Origin: Bacteroidales bacterium
GTDB lineage: Bacteria; Bacteroidota; Bacteroidia; Bacteroidales; PXBB01
Assembly (NCBI GenBank): GCA_028698995.1
Contig: JAQVVM010000004.1
Span: 338 to 64,337, forward strand
DNA: 64,000 bases
Direction: 5' to 3'
Below the pieces are notes generated by a model. It was not told the DNA's origin. It ran no database searches and saw only the letters and a program-made list of their open reading frames with translations. A program made the position numbers and the translations under genes. Of this stretch, positions 18,277 through 27,700 are shown in pieces. Numbering within the stretch: the first letter of the stretch is position 1; every line of letters starts with the position of its first letter.

Positions 18277-19055
18277 TTTATAGGTTTCTGAATTTCAGAA
18301 ACGTTTTGTGTAAGTAGAATAAAATCCTCAACACTTAATTGTTCTGCTCTCTTTGAAAAAAAATCCCGAGGGACATCAGTGCTGAAGCTCACTTCTTTAA
18401 GTGCATTCCGTAATGTTTTTCTTCTTTGATTGAAGGCTTTTTTTACAATGAAGAAAAAGAGTTTTTCATCGCAAGGCAAAGTGCAATTTTGTTTTCTACG
18501 TAAACGAATTACAGCAGATTGTACTTTTGGAGGAGGGTCGAAAACATGTGGTTCAACGGTCATAAGGTATTCAGTATCGTAAAAGGCCTGTACTAAAATG
18601 CTAAGGATGCCATATACTTTATTTCCTTTCTCTGAGCAAATTCTCAGTGCTACTTCTTTTTGGAACATGCCAACAATTTCGTTTACAAGGTGTTTGAATT
18701 CCAATGATTTAAAAAGAATCTGAGAGGAAATGTTGTATGGGAAATTGCCAATTAAAGAGAATTCCTTATTAAAAATGGTATTTAAGTCCATAGCCAGAAA
18801 ATCTCCTTCTATAATATCATCGTTTAACTGACTATAATTTTTTTTAAGGTAAACAACGGATTCAGAGTCTAACTCTACAATTTTTAAGGAATAAGGTTGA
18901 GCTGTCAGATGTTTTGTCAGAACACCCATGCCGGGGCCAAGTTCAAGCACATTTGTTGCCTGTGGCGAAATATAGGAAACAATTTTCCGGGCTATGTTTT
19001 CGTCTTTAAGAAAGTGTTGACCCAAACTTTTTTTAGGTCTTACTTTGTTGTACAT
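18273..19055 (-). CDS. rsmA: 16S rRNA (adenine1518-N6/adenine1519-N6)-dimethyltransferase RsmA/KsgA
   Basis: This 260-residue protein is normal family length. It makes the two adjacent N6-dimethyladenosines in the 3' terminal hairpin of 16S rRNA, using S-adenosylmethionine, during small-subunit maturation. The start has KKSLGQHFL, the signature of the family. Motif I is VLELGPGMGVLT (residues about 37-48) and the catalytic motif IV is NFPYNIS (NLPY in many relatives). A C-terminal helical domain contains FDPPPKVQSAVIRL and FNQRRKTLRNAL. Its start lies one base after the stop of the upstream endonuclease/phosphatase-fold gene, so translation is probably coupled. Confidence 0.97.
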   Translation of the reverse strand: MYNKVRPKKSLGQHFLKDENIARKIVSYISPQATNVLELGPGMGVLTKHLTAQPYSLKIVELDSESVVYLKKNYSQLNDDIIEGDFLAMDLNTIFNKEFSLIGNFPYNISSQILFKSLEFKHLVNEIVGMFQKEVALRICSEKGNKVYGILSILVQAFYDTEYLMTVEPHVFDPPPKVQSAVIRLRRKQNCTLPCDEKLFFFIVKKAFNQRRKTLRNALKEVSFSTDVPRDFFSKRAEQLSVEDFILLTQNVSEIQKPIK

Positions 19056-19056
19056 T

Positions 19057-20130
19057 TTAGGGTGCGACTGTTTTTTCTTTTTTTATGATAATATAGGTAG
19101 GGAAATGGTCGCTGTAACCACCGACATATTGTCCGAAGGAATACGTTCTGAATGGATATCCTCTGAATTGTCCGTCCTGAGAGGTAAGGTAATTTTTATT
19201 AAAAACTTTAGCTCTGTGAAACTGATAGGTGAAAGGTGTCGGATTCAAAAATGCCTGAGTTATTATTATTTGGTCAAAAAGATTCCATGAATCGCGCCAA
19301 GCCAAAGATCCTATACCACTTCTGAAAAGTTCATCCATAGTATTGAATAATTGATTTTCTTGTAATAAATTTCTTTTCCCATTGGCATTTAAATATCTTT
19401 TTACACTGTGGTTACTGGGATCATCATTTAGGTCACCCATAAAAACAATTTTTGCCATAGGGTCTAGGCTACGAAGGGAGTCAATAACATGGCGTGTAAT
19501 TTTTGCTGCTTCTATGCGTAAGGGTCGGCTTCTCTTTTCGCCACCTCTTCTTGAAGGCCAGTGGGCCACAATAAAATGCATGGGTTCTCCGTCAAATATG
19601 CCCGAAACAACAAGCTGGTCTCTGCTTCTGAAACTTGTATCGCCTGCGATAACTAAGGGATACACGGTGCTATGAGTAGGGGTAAAATATTTCTTCTGGT
19701 AAAACAAGGCGACATCTACACCACGCCTATCGGGAGAATCATAATGAACAATGCCATAGTCTCTACCTCTTAACAGAGGAGTATTTGCCAAGTCCCTAAG
19801 CACCAAAATATTTTCAACCTCAGCTACACCCAATATGGCAGGACCATCAGGAGATATATCGGTTCCAATTTCCGATATCACTTTTGACATATTTGCTAAT
19901 TTTTCAAAATATTTACTACTGTTCCACTTATTAGGCCCTTCAGGAGTAAACTCAGTGTCATTAACATCCTCATTATCAATGGTATCGAATAAATTTTCAA
20001 GATTGTAAAAAGCAATGCATGCTACAAAATACTCTTTTTCATCATTTTCGTTATTCTGACCTTGGTTATTTTGTGATAAAAGGTATAATGGCAGCGTAAG
20101 AGCTAAAAAAAATAATACTTTAAATTTCAT
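19057..20130 (-). CDS. Exported endonuclease/exonuclease/phosphatase family protein
   Basis: I take the ATG at 20130 (357 residues) because MKFKVLFFLALTLPLYLLSQ is a clean signal peptide. The longer frame from 20214 adds 28 residues with no purpose. The fold is that of the DNase I/AP endonuclease family: FYNLENLFDTIDN (metal-binding Asn and Glu), LGVAEVEN, GVDVALFYQK, FIVAHWPSRRGGEKRS (catalytic His), FMGDLNDDPSN (Asp/Asn pair) and a final YSDHFPTYI (catalytic Asp-His). Secreted relatives are common in Bacteroidota. The substrate (DNA, or a phosphoester such as a lipid) cannot be told from sequence. It shares an operon with rsmA. Confidence 0.9.
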   Translation of the reverse strand: MKFKVLFFLALTLPLYLLSQNNQGQNNENDEKEYFVACIAFYNLENLFDTIDNEDVNDTEFTPEGPNKWNSSKYFEKLANMSKVISEIGTDISPDGPAILGVAEVENILVLRDLANTPLLRGRDYGIVHYDSPDRRGVDVALFYQKKYFTPTHSTVYPLVIAGDTSFRSRDQLVVSGIFDGEPMHFIVAHWPSRRGGEKRSRPLRIEAAKITRHVIDSLRSLDPMAKIVFMGDLNDDPSNHSVKRYLNANGKRNLLQENQLFNTMDELFRSGIGSLAWRDSWNLFDQIIITQAFLNPTPFTYQFHRAKVFNKNYLTSQDGQFRGYPFRTYSFGQYVGGYSDHFPTYIIIKKEKTVAP

Positions 20131-20157
20131 GGGTTTTATTTCTTTATAATATTGATG

Positions 20158-20165
20158 CAAAAGTA
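20158..20165 (-). promoter_or_regulatory. Candidate -7 box for the endonuclease/phosphatase-rsmA operon
   Basis: TACTTTTG on the minus strand fits TAnnTTTG, 28 bp upstream of the ATG at 20130. This agrees with the chosen start, since the longer frame would begin upstream of the promoter. Confidence 0.5.
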
Positions 20166-20185
20166 TTAATAATAATTGATTATTG

Positions 20186-20193
20186 TAACTTTG
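20186..20193 (+). promoter_or_regulatory. Candidate -7 box for the M28 peptidase gene
   Basis: TAACTTTG fits TAnnTTTG, 31 bp before the ATG at 20224. It is divergent from the minus-strand box at 20158-20165. Confidence 0.5.
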
Positions 20194-20223
20194 TAAACAA
20201 TTGACTTTGAACAAATATTTAAT

Positions 20224-21900
20224 ATGAATTTAAAAAAAGAAATTATAGTAGTACTTACATTGCTTCCAATCCTGTCTTTGGGTCAGTCATGGTGTAATTT
20301 TGAAAAAGAAGCTGTAAAGCAGAGAATGTATCAGAATATAGCAGTTCTGTCACACGATTCCTTGGGTGGCCGTGAAGCAGGAACTTTGTATGAGTTAAAG
20401 GCAGCTCGTTACATAGCAGGTATTTATGAAACGATAGGTTTGGAAACAATTTTTTCAGATAATAGTTATTTTCAGTATTATTCAATTGTTGAGGGAATTT
20501 CTCTTAATCAGAATAATTTTTTGCAGATCAACAGAAAAAGATATCGTTTGATGACTGATTTTTATCCTCTTAATGTTTCAGCCAATGGACGGGTAAGTGG
20601 GGAGATTGTTAAAGTGGGCTATGGTGTAAAATCGGATAAGCTCGAATATGACGATTACGAAAATCTGACAAACCTAGAGGGAAAGATTTTTGTAATTGAA
20701 ATGGGTTTGCCCTCTGAGTTAAAGGATAAAATGGCTGACGAACTTGACATAAAGGTTAATACTGCTGCCGAGAAGGGTGCTATTGCTGTAATTTTTATTA
20801 ACAATGGGAATGCAGAACAGGAACCTGTTCTGAACGATCAATTGTTTCGTCAACCCATGTCCATTCCAGTTATTTTTGCAAAAGGAAAAGCCCTTAAGAC
20901 CATTATGGATGCTACAGCCCCAAGAGTTGAATTTGAGGTTGGAATTGAAAAAGAGATTAATTCATCTCAGAATGTTGTTGGTTATATTGATAATCAAAGT
21001 TCCTCAACTATAGTTATAGGAGCACATTACGATCATCTTGGCATGGAAGAGCCCAATTCCTCAGGGGATTCAGAAGAAGGTGTTTTTCATGGAGCCGATG
21101 ATAATGCAAGCGGTGTTGCCGTCTTGCTTGAGTTGGCTGCAAGATTTAAATGTTCGGGTTTTAATCAGTCGAATGTTTTGTTTATCGCTTTTGGAGGAGA
21201 AGAAAAGGGGCTTTTAGGTTCCAGTTATTTCGCAAACAGCAGTGATTATAATATGGAAAAAATTAACTACATGCTGAATATTGACATGGTAGGACGTATT
21301 GACACTACTAACAGCAAAATATATATTATTGGAACCGGAAGTTCTGTGGTATGGGATTCAATCATTGATATTACTCACAGCGACTATTTCAGTGTCAACA
21401 AAAGCCAAAGTGTTTCCGGAGGCTCCGATCATGCCTCCTTTTATCAGAAGGATATTCCTTCATTATTTTTCTTTTCCGGTCTTCATAACGATTATCACAA
21501 AACGAGTGATGTCATTGGGGAATTAAATTTTAATGGACTTTTTTCAGTTTCGGATTATATGTATGATTTTGTTTTAAATACAGGCCGGATTGAGATTCCA
21601 TTTTTCAGAGTTGGCACAGAAACTAACTCAGGAGGAAGACGTCCAAGGAATGTCAGCCTCGGCATTGTACCTGACCATGCTTATGAAGGCAGCGGACTTA
21701 GAATATCGGATATTATTGACAATAAGCCTGCTGCAAATGCAGGTTTATTAAGAAGTGATGTCATTATTAAAATTGGAGATATGGAAATTAACGATATTCA
21801 TACTTACATGTCTGTCTTAAACACCTATAATAAAGGGGATAAAGCAATAGTGAAAGTGAGCAGGGGAGATGAAATCCTAGAATTTGAAGTGCTTTTTTAA
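20224..21900 (+). CDS. Exported M28-family zinc aminopeptidase with PA and PDZ domains
   Basis: This 558-residue protein has a signal peptide (hydrophobic core to LSLGQ). A PA (protease-associated) region of about 100-240 interrupts the first half, the M28 catalytic domain spans about 250-450, and a PDZ-like domain occupies about 470-558 (ISDIIDNKPAANAGLLRSDV). The two-zinc site is complete: His268 in GAHYDH, bridging Asp292 in GADDNASG, catalytic Glu326 with Glu327 in FGGEEKG, Asp354 in NIDMVG and His425 in HNDYHK. It should remove N-terminal residues from peptides outside the inner membrane. It reads away from the neighbouring minus-strand operon. Confidence 0.94.
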   Translation: MNLKKEIIVVLTLLPILSLGQSWCNFEKEAVKQRMYQNIAVLSHDSLGGREAGTLYELKAARYIAGIYETIGLETIFSDNSYFQYYSIVEGISLNQNNFLQINRKRYRLMTDFYPLNVSANGRVSGEIVKVGYGVKSDKLEYDDYENLTNLEGKIFVIEMGLPSELKDKMADELDIKVNTAAEKGAIAVIFINNGNAEQEPVLNDQLFRQPMSIPVIFAKGKALKTIMDATAPRVEFEVGIEKEINSSQNVVGYIDNQSSSTIVIGAHYDHLGMEEPNSSGDSEEGVFHGADDNASGVAVLLELAARFKCSGFNQSNVLFIAFGGEEKGLLGSSYFANSSDYNMEKINYMLNIDMVGRIDTTNSKIYIIGTGSSVVWDSIIDITHSDYFSVNKSQSVSGGSDHASFYQKDIPSLFFFSGLHNDYHKTSDVIGELNFNGLFSVSDYMYDFVLNTGRIEIPFFRVGTETNSGGRRPRNVSLGIVPDHAYEGSGLRISDIIDNKPAANAGLLRSDVIIKIGDMEINDIHTYMSVLNTYNKGDKAIVKVSRGDEILEFEVLF

Positions 21901-22039
21901 AATGGGAAATATCTACTGATGGGTTTCAAAGCATTGTACTGTCAAGTTATACGAAAGTTTATTCAATGGATAAACGTTGTATATACACTATCTCGGCAAT
22001 AACATATACCGCTTATAGAATAGAGTATTTCTTTCATTA

Positions 22040-22462
22040 TCAGTATTTTAGTTTTTCTATTTGTTTTAATGTCAGTAAATTAACTGTCCAATAAAAAGAA
22101 AAAGCAACAATACCTGTAAGAGAAATTAAAAAAAATTCATTTATTCCAAATGTTGTTTCCCAAAACACTAATCCGAAAGTCAGTCCTGATATTATACAGA
22201 GTAGTGCGGTGAATTGAAAAAGCGACAACCCCCAAACTTTTTTCTGAGATTTAAATTTTTTCCAAAAGGGAAGTGTCAAGGTAAATTGAATTGTCAGTGA
22301 AATAATTGTTGCTATTGGTAAAAATAGTTTAAAGAACCCATTGTCAGGAGAATAAAAAGCATCTCCATTGTGCACAGCAAGATTAAACACAACCAAAAGT
22401 ACAAGTACTATCAATATTCCGAATAATGTTGGCAAAATTGTTTCAATAATTTTAATTCTCAT
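22040..22462 (-). CDS. Small membrane protein with four predicted membrane segments
   Basis: This 140-residue protein is not recognised. Hydrophobic stretches at about 8-29, 43-65, 80-101 and 109-130 suggest four membrane helices with short loops; the loop after the second holds a basic cluster (KKFKSQKKV). No catalytic motif is visible. It stands alone between the M28 peptidase and a non-coding stretch. Confidence 0.65.
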   Translation of the reverse strand: MRIKIIETILPTLFGILIVLVLLVVFNLAVHNGDAFYSPDNGFFKLFLPIATIISLTIQFTLTLPFWKKFKSQKKVWGLSLFQFTALLCIISGLTFGLVFWETTFGINEFFLISLTGIVAFSFYWTVNLLTLKQIEKLKY

Positions 22463-22836
22463 ATCTTTATTTTTAAAAGTTTTTCTTTTTAACGGTTAAA
22501 TCTTTAAGATATTTTGTCTGTCTTACTGACTTTTCTAAATAAAACCTATTGAATTAAATCTATTAATTCTTTACACATAGATTTGAAATTTTGCCCGTAT
22601 GGCGATGCAGTGAGCAGAGTAGAACTGGCATGAATGTTAATAAAAAAAACACTAAAAAGAAAAATGTTTCCCGTCAGGCGATGCGGTGAGCCTGCCGAAC
22701 CGGAATTAACATTGGGGAAATAGTCTTGCTTTTGTTAATGTCCATACGGACAATAAATAAAGGAACTTAAGTTTTTTATTAACATTAAAGTCCTACGGAC
22801 TATAAAAAAACTGGTTGAATAATATGTGATTTTTTT
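22463..22836. other. Intergenic region with short palindromes and a duplicated motif
   Basis: There is no gene here. GCGATGCRGTGAGC occurs at 22602-22615 and again at 22679-22692. Two short palindromes follow: GTCCATACGGAC (22740-22751) and AGTCCTACGGACT (22789-22801), each beside a TTAAT/ATTAA tract. They look like scattered REP-like sequences. Confidence 0.55.
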
Positions 22837-23457
22837 TTACAGATGTTCATCCAAAATGCCTTTACCTTGTCTTAACACAACAAATTCATTACCTGTACAA
22901 TCCACAACTGTTGAAGGATCATTATCGCCATAACCACCGTCAATTACAATATCAACAATATCTTGATATTTTTCGTAAATAAGCTCAGGATCAGTAGTAT
23001 ATTCAATGATGTCATCATCATCATAAATTGATGTGGTTAAAATAGGATTCCCCAATTGACGGACAATCTCAAGTATGATATTATTATCCGGAATTCTAAT
23101 GCCAACAGTTTTCTTTTTGCTTTGAAAAAGTTTTGGGACATTATTGTTAGCATTTAGAATATAAGTAAATGGGCCGGGTAAGGTCTTTTTCATAAGTTTA
23201 TAAATGCTGTTTCCAAAAGGTTTTGTATAATCAGAAATGTGCTTTAGGTCAGAACAGATAAAGGAAAAATTGGCCTTATCCAATTTAACGTTTTTTATCT
23301 GAGCAATTCTTTCCACACTTTTTGTTTTGAAAATATTGCATCCCATTCCATAAACAGTATCTGTTGGGTAGATGATTATGCCGCCGTCATTAAGACAATC
23401 AACCACCATTTGAACATGTCTGGGGTTGGGATTTTCGGGGTACATTTTTAATAACAT
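22837..23457 (-). CDS. Sua5/YciO/YrdC-family protein (possible threonylcarbamoyl-AMP synthase)
   Basis: This 206-residue protein is one YrdC domain without the extra Sua5 domain. The signature is visible: [47 protein letters not shown] and GNPILTTSI, ending with [19 protein letters not shown]. Members either make threonylcarbamoyl-AMP for the t6A modification of tRNA (TsaC) or are the related YciO type. The K-x-R and S-x-N motif of the active TsaC type is altered here (KNVKLDK and FSFIC), which leans towards YciO. I therefore leave the exact role open. Confidence 0.88.
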   Translation of the reverse strand: MLLKMYPENPNPRHVQMVVDCLNDGGIIIYPTDTVYGMGCNIFKTKSVERIAQIKNVKLDKANFSFICSDLKHISDYTKPFGNSIYKLMKKTLPGPFTYILNANNNVPKLFQSKKKTVGIRIPDNNIILEIVRQLGNPILTTSIYDDDDIIEYTTDPELIYEKYQDIVDIVIDGGYGDNDPSTVVDCTGNEFVVLRQGKGILDEHL

Positions 23458-23573
23458 GATTGTATTTTTTGCTAAATTAATAAAATCTCTGAAAGTCAGA
23501 CTTTAAGAAAAAATAAAAATTAAAAAAAATCACTAAAACGAAGCAATTGGTCATTTTAGAATATATTGTTTAC

Positions 23574-23581
23574 TAACTTTG
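23574..23581 (+). promoter_or_regulatory. Candidate -7 box for the glycosyltransferase/exporter operon
   Basis: TAACTTTG fits TAnnTTTG, 31-39 bp before the ATG at 23613. No second promoter is obvious before the following overlapping genes, so it may drive the whole operon. Confidence 0.5.
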
Positions 23582-23612
23582 TTTTTCGAAAAAGACTTTC
23601 ATTATAAGAAAT

Positions 23613-24779
23613 TTGATGGACAGATTTGATGGTTTTAAAGCATGCGTAATTATTCCCACTTACAATAACCAACTTACTTTAGCTAAGGTTATTAGGGGTG
23701 TTTTATCAATGACAGCACATGTAATTGTGGTGAATGATGGTTCGACGGATGATACCCGTGAAGTATTATCTCATTTTCCTCAGATTCAGCAGGTAGATTA
23801 TCAGCTAAACAAAGGAAAAGGACATGCACTACTCAGTGGATTTAAGAAAGCACTTGAATTGGGTTATGAATATGCCGTTACAATTGATTCAGACGGGCAA
23901 CACAAGCCAGAGGAATTAACATCTTTTTTGGATGCTTTTGAAAGAAATTCCGGTTCTTTGGTAGTAGGGGACAGAAACCTGAAAAACATTACCCATCTAC
24001 CATCACGTAATAGTTTTGCTAATAAGTTTTCAAATTTCTGGTTTAACGTACAAACCGGTCTAAAACTAACGGACACACAAACCGGATACCGACTTTATCC
24101 ACTGCATTTATTCAAAAACAGAAAATATTTCTCAGTGAAATATGAATTTGAGCTCGAAGTTTTAGTTAGAGCTGCCTGGCAAGGTGTTAACATTGTGAGT
24201 ATCCCAATAGATGCTTACTATCCCCCACCCGAAGAAAGGGTAACCCACTTCAGACCGTTCAGGGATTTTATGCGGATTTCTGTTCTCAATTTTGTGCTCA
24301 CAACATTGGCTATTGTTTATTTTTTACCACGACAATTATTCCGAAAATACCGTAAAAAGAAAATTCAAGCTATTTTATTTGATGACATCATAGCGGGTAA
24401 AAGTTCAAGAGCAAATTTAGCTGTCTCAATAGGGTTTGGCTTTTTTATGGGAATTTTACCTGTTTGGGGCTATCAGTTGCTTTTGGGGTTTACTTTGGCC
24501 CATTTATTTAAATTGAACAAAACAGCTTTTTTTCTTGCTGCCAATATAAGTATCCCGCCATTGATTCCATTTGTTCTATACCTTAGCTATGTGACAGGAA
24601 GTTTTATCTTGGGTGAAGGAAGTTGGCATTTTGATTTTGAAATGAATCTGGAAACCATAAAAACCAACTTATTTCAATACCTTATTGGCAGCATCACACT
24701 TGCTGTTATGGCAGGTTTCTTTTTTGGTATATTATCTTATTTATTATTTTCTCTTATAAAAATTCGCAAAAGCAAATGA
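23613..24779 (+). CDS. Family 2 glycosyltransferase fused to DUF2062
   Basis: This 388-residue protein has an N-terminal GT-A glycosyltransferase of family 2 at about 8-225. Its start is CVIIPTYNN, followed by VVNDGSTDDT and the metal-binding region TIDSDGQHKPEEL; DPM/DPG-synthase-like relatives use polyprenyl phosphate or a lipid acceptor. About 250-388 is a DUF2062 membrane domain (GFFMGILPVWGYQLLLG, then further hydrophobic segments). The gene overlaps the next by four bases (ATGA at 24776). In Bacteroidota this arrangement is often found next to MMPL/acyltransferase genes of aryl polyene-like or flexirubin-like clusters. The acceptor here is not known. Confidence 0.9.
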   Translation: MMDRFDGFKACVIIPTYNNQLTLAKVIRGVLSMTAHVIVVNDGSTDDTREVLSHFPQIQQVDYQLNKGKGHALLSGFKKALELGYEYAVTIDSDGQHKPEELTSFLDAFERNSGSLVVGDRNLKNITHLPSRNSFANKFSNFWFNVQTGLKLTDTQTGYRLYPLHLFKNRKYFSVKYEFELEVLVRAAWQGVNIVSIPIDAYYPPPEERVTHFRPFRDFMRISVLNFVLTTLAIVYFLPRQLFRKYRKKKIQAILFDDIIAGKSSRANLAVSIGFGFFMGILPVWGYQLLLGFTLAHLFKLNKTAFFLAANISIPPLIPFVLYLSYVTGSFILGEGSWHFDFEMNLETIKTNLFQYLIGSITLAVMAGFFFGILSYLLFSLIKIRKSK

Positions 24780-27700
24780 GTAATATTTTTGTAGGTTTTC
24801 ATAATTTGGTATCGAAAAGAAAAATATTTTTCTTGGTGCTGTTTTTTTTGATTATTCTATTTTCTGTTTATTCTATTACAAAAATTAGACTGACAGAAGA
24901 TATAAGGGCAATCATCCCTAACGATGACAGAATTAATAAAATCAACAAGGTTCTTTCCAATTCCAAGTTTGCCGATCAGCTCATCTTTAATTTTTCGCTT
25001 AAAGATAAAAGTTCTGAAAATACCGTTCTTCTCATAGAATCAGCGGGATATGCGGTTGAGCTGCTCAGAAAAGACACGCTTTATACGAAGTCGGTAAATT
25101 TCAAGAATAATGAGGGAAGTTTTATACAGGTGTATGATTTTATTTATGACAATCTGCCTTTGTACCTCAGCAACAATGACTATGCCCGTTTAGACACCTT
25201 GTTAAGTCCTCATGCTATTGAAAAAACAATAGAAAGTAATTATAAGTCCCTTACTTCTTTAGTGGGTTTGATAACTAAGGATTTTATTTTCAAGGATCCA
25301 TTAAGCATTACGCCTATGGCAATAAAGAAACTTGAAAGTTTCCAGCTTGACGATAATTTTATTATTTACAATTCCTGCATTTTTACCAAAGACCTGAAGC
25401 ATCTGATGGTTTTTCTTGAGCCTGTATTCCCTGCTTCTAAAACCGTTGAGAACAAGATTCTTATTACTCAGATTGAAGAAGCTTTAGCCCAAACTAAAAC
25501 CCACTATCCCGAAATTGATATTGAATACTACGGAGGCACTGCTGTGGCTGTTTCAAATGCATCAAGAATAAAAAATGACATCATTTTAACGGTTTCAATT
25601 GCCTTGTTTTTAATGTTTACACTTTTATTTTTTATTTTTAGAAAGCTGAAATATATTTTACTTATTTTTTTTCCGATTTCACTTGGGATAGTTATTGCAT
25701 TAGCCCTCATGGCAATTATTTATGGCGATATCTCGGCCATTGCATTAGGAATTGGAGCCATTCTCATCGGTATTTCTCTTGATTATTCTCTGCATGCATT
25801 TACACATTACAGGAGCAGTTTTTCTGTTAAACATACCATTGAAAGTATTTCTATGCCTATCATCATGAGTTGCCTGTCTACAGTTGCTGCTTTTCTAACT
25901 TTGTTTATTATCCATTCACAAGCACTTAAACAGTTGGGTTTATTCGCCGCACTCGCAATAATTGCTACTGCAGTTATTGTGTTGACAGTTATTCCGCTTT
26001 TTTTAAAGGAAAAACCAAAGCCAATCTCCGAAAAAAAATCAGGAGCCACTTTCTTTGATAAAATTGCTTCGTATCCATACGAAAAAAATAAAATCCTTCT
26101 AATTATTTTTGTCCTATTGAGTGTCGTTTTCATTTTCAGCTCGCGACAACTAAGCTTCAACAGCGACATCAGTTCATTAAACTATTTGTCTGATGATTTA
26201 AAGCAAGCAGAGAGCAACCTTAAAAGTATAAGTACTCAAGCCCATAGTGCAACCTATTTTGTTATTCAGGGAGCTTCTTACGAGGAAGTTCTTTTAAAGA
26301 CAGAAAAAAATGAACCTTTATTTGAAGAAGCAAAAAATAAGGGAATAATTAACTCATATTCTACTCCGGTAACTCTTATTCCGTCCAAAGAAAAACAAGA
26401 AATCAGCATTAAAAGGTGGAATGAATTCTGGAATGCAGATCGTAAACAGCATGTAAAAAATCTGATTTTGGAAAAAGGAAGACTGTTTCATTTTCAGGAT
26501 GAGGCTTTCAGTGAATTTTACAGGCTGCTTGACAGAGATTTTTCAGTGAAAGGGACAGATGAATTTCAGACAATAAAAGATATTTTTCTTAAAAATAACC
26601 TGAGTGAATCTGGTGGCATTTACTCTGCAGTGAGTATCATTAAAACAGAACCTTCACAAAAAGGCAAACTTTTCGAAATGTTTGCCGGAAATGATGATAT
26701 CATCATTTTTGATAATCAATATTTTACGAATCGTTTTTTGGATGTTCTTAAAGATGATTTCCGATTACTTGTTTTAATTTCAATGTTTGTTGTTTTTATG
26801 ATTCTACTTATTTTCTTTGGACGCATTGAAATTGCATTGATAACGTTTTTTCCAATATTTCTAAGCTGGTTTTGGACAATTGGTTTTATGGGACTTTTAG
26901 GAATAGAATTTAATATCTTTAATATCATCATTTCATCTTTTATTTTAGGCTTAGGGGTTGATTACAGTATTTTTGTCATGAGTGGGCTTATTAACAATTA
27001 TAAATACGGGCACAAGAACCTGACTCCTTATAAATTATCTGTTTTATTGTCAGCACTAACAACTGTTATTTGCCTTGGTGTGTTGGTATTTGCCCGCCAT
27101 CCTGCTTTGCAGTCCATTGCTTTTGTATCAACAATAGGCATTTTGTCTGTAATCGTAGTTACTTATACTATTTTACCGATTTTGTTCTCTTTCCTCGTCT
27201 GTAATAAGAATAAACCCCGCAAGGAACCGGTTAACATGCTGAATTTAATTGTGTCGGTAGTTACGCTTGTCATATATCTTTCAGGAACCCTTATTGCAAC
27301 CCTCTTATTGCCCTTAATCATTATTTTACCTGCATCCAAAAGATTTAAAAAGGGCATTGTCCATCGTTTTATTTGCTGGTCGTCACGTTTTATCGTTTAT
27401 GTGAATATCACAATTAAGAAAAATTATGTCTATAAAGAAAAACTTAACTTTTCAAAACCTGTAGTTTTTGTTTCCAATCACCAGTCGCATCTTGATCTGG
27501 TATTGATATTATTGTTAAATCCCAGAATTGTGGCCCTTACAAACAGTTGGGTATGGAATTCTCCTTTCTTTGGGAGTTTAATCAGATATGCCGGTTTTTA
27601 TCCTGCTTTCAAGGGTTTGGACTATGGTGTAGAGAAAATAAAACAAAAAGTGGATGAGGGTTATTCTGTGCTTGTCTTTCCTGAAGGCGGCCGAACTCAG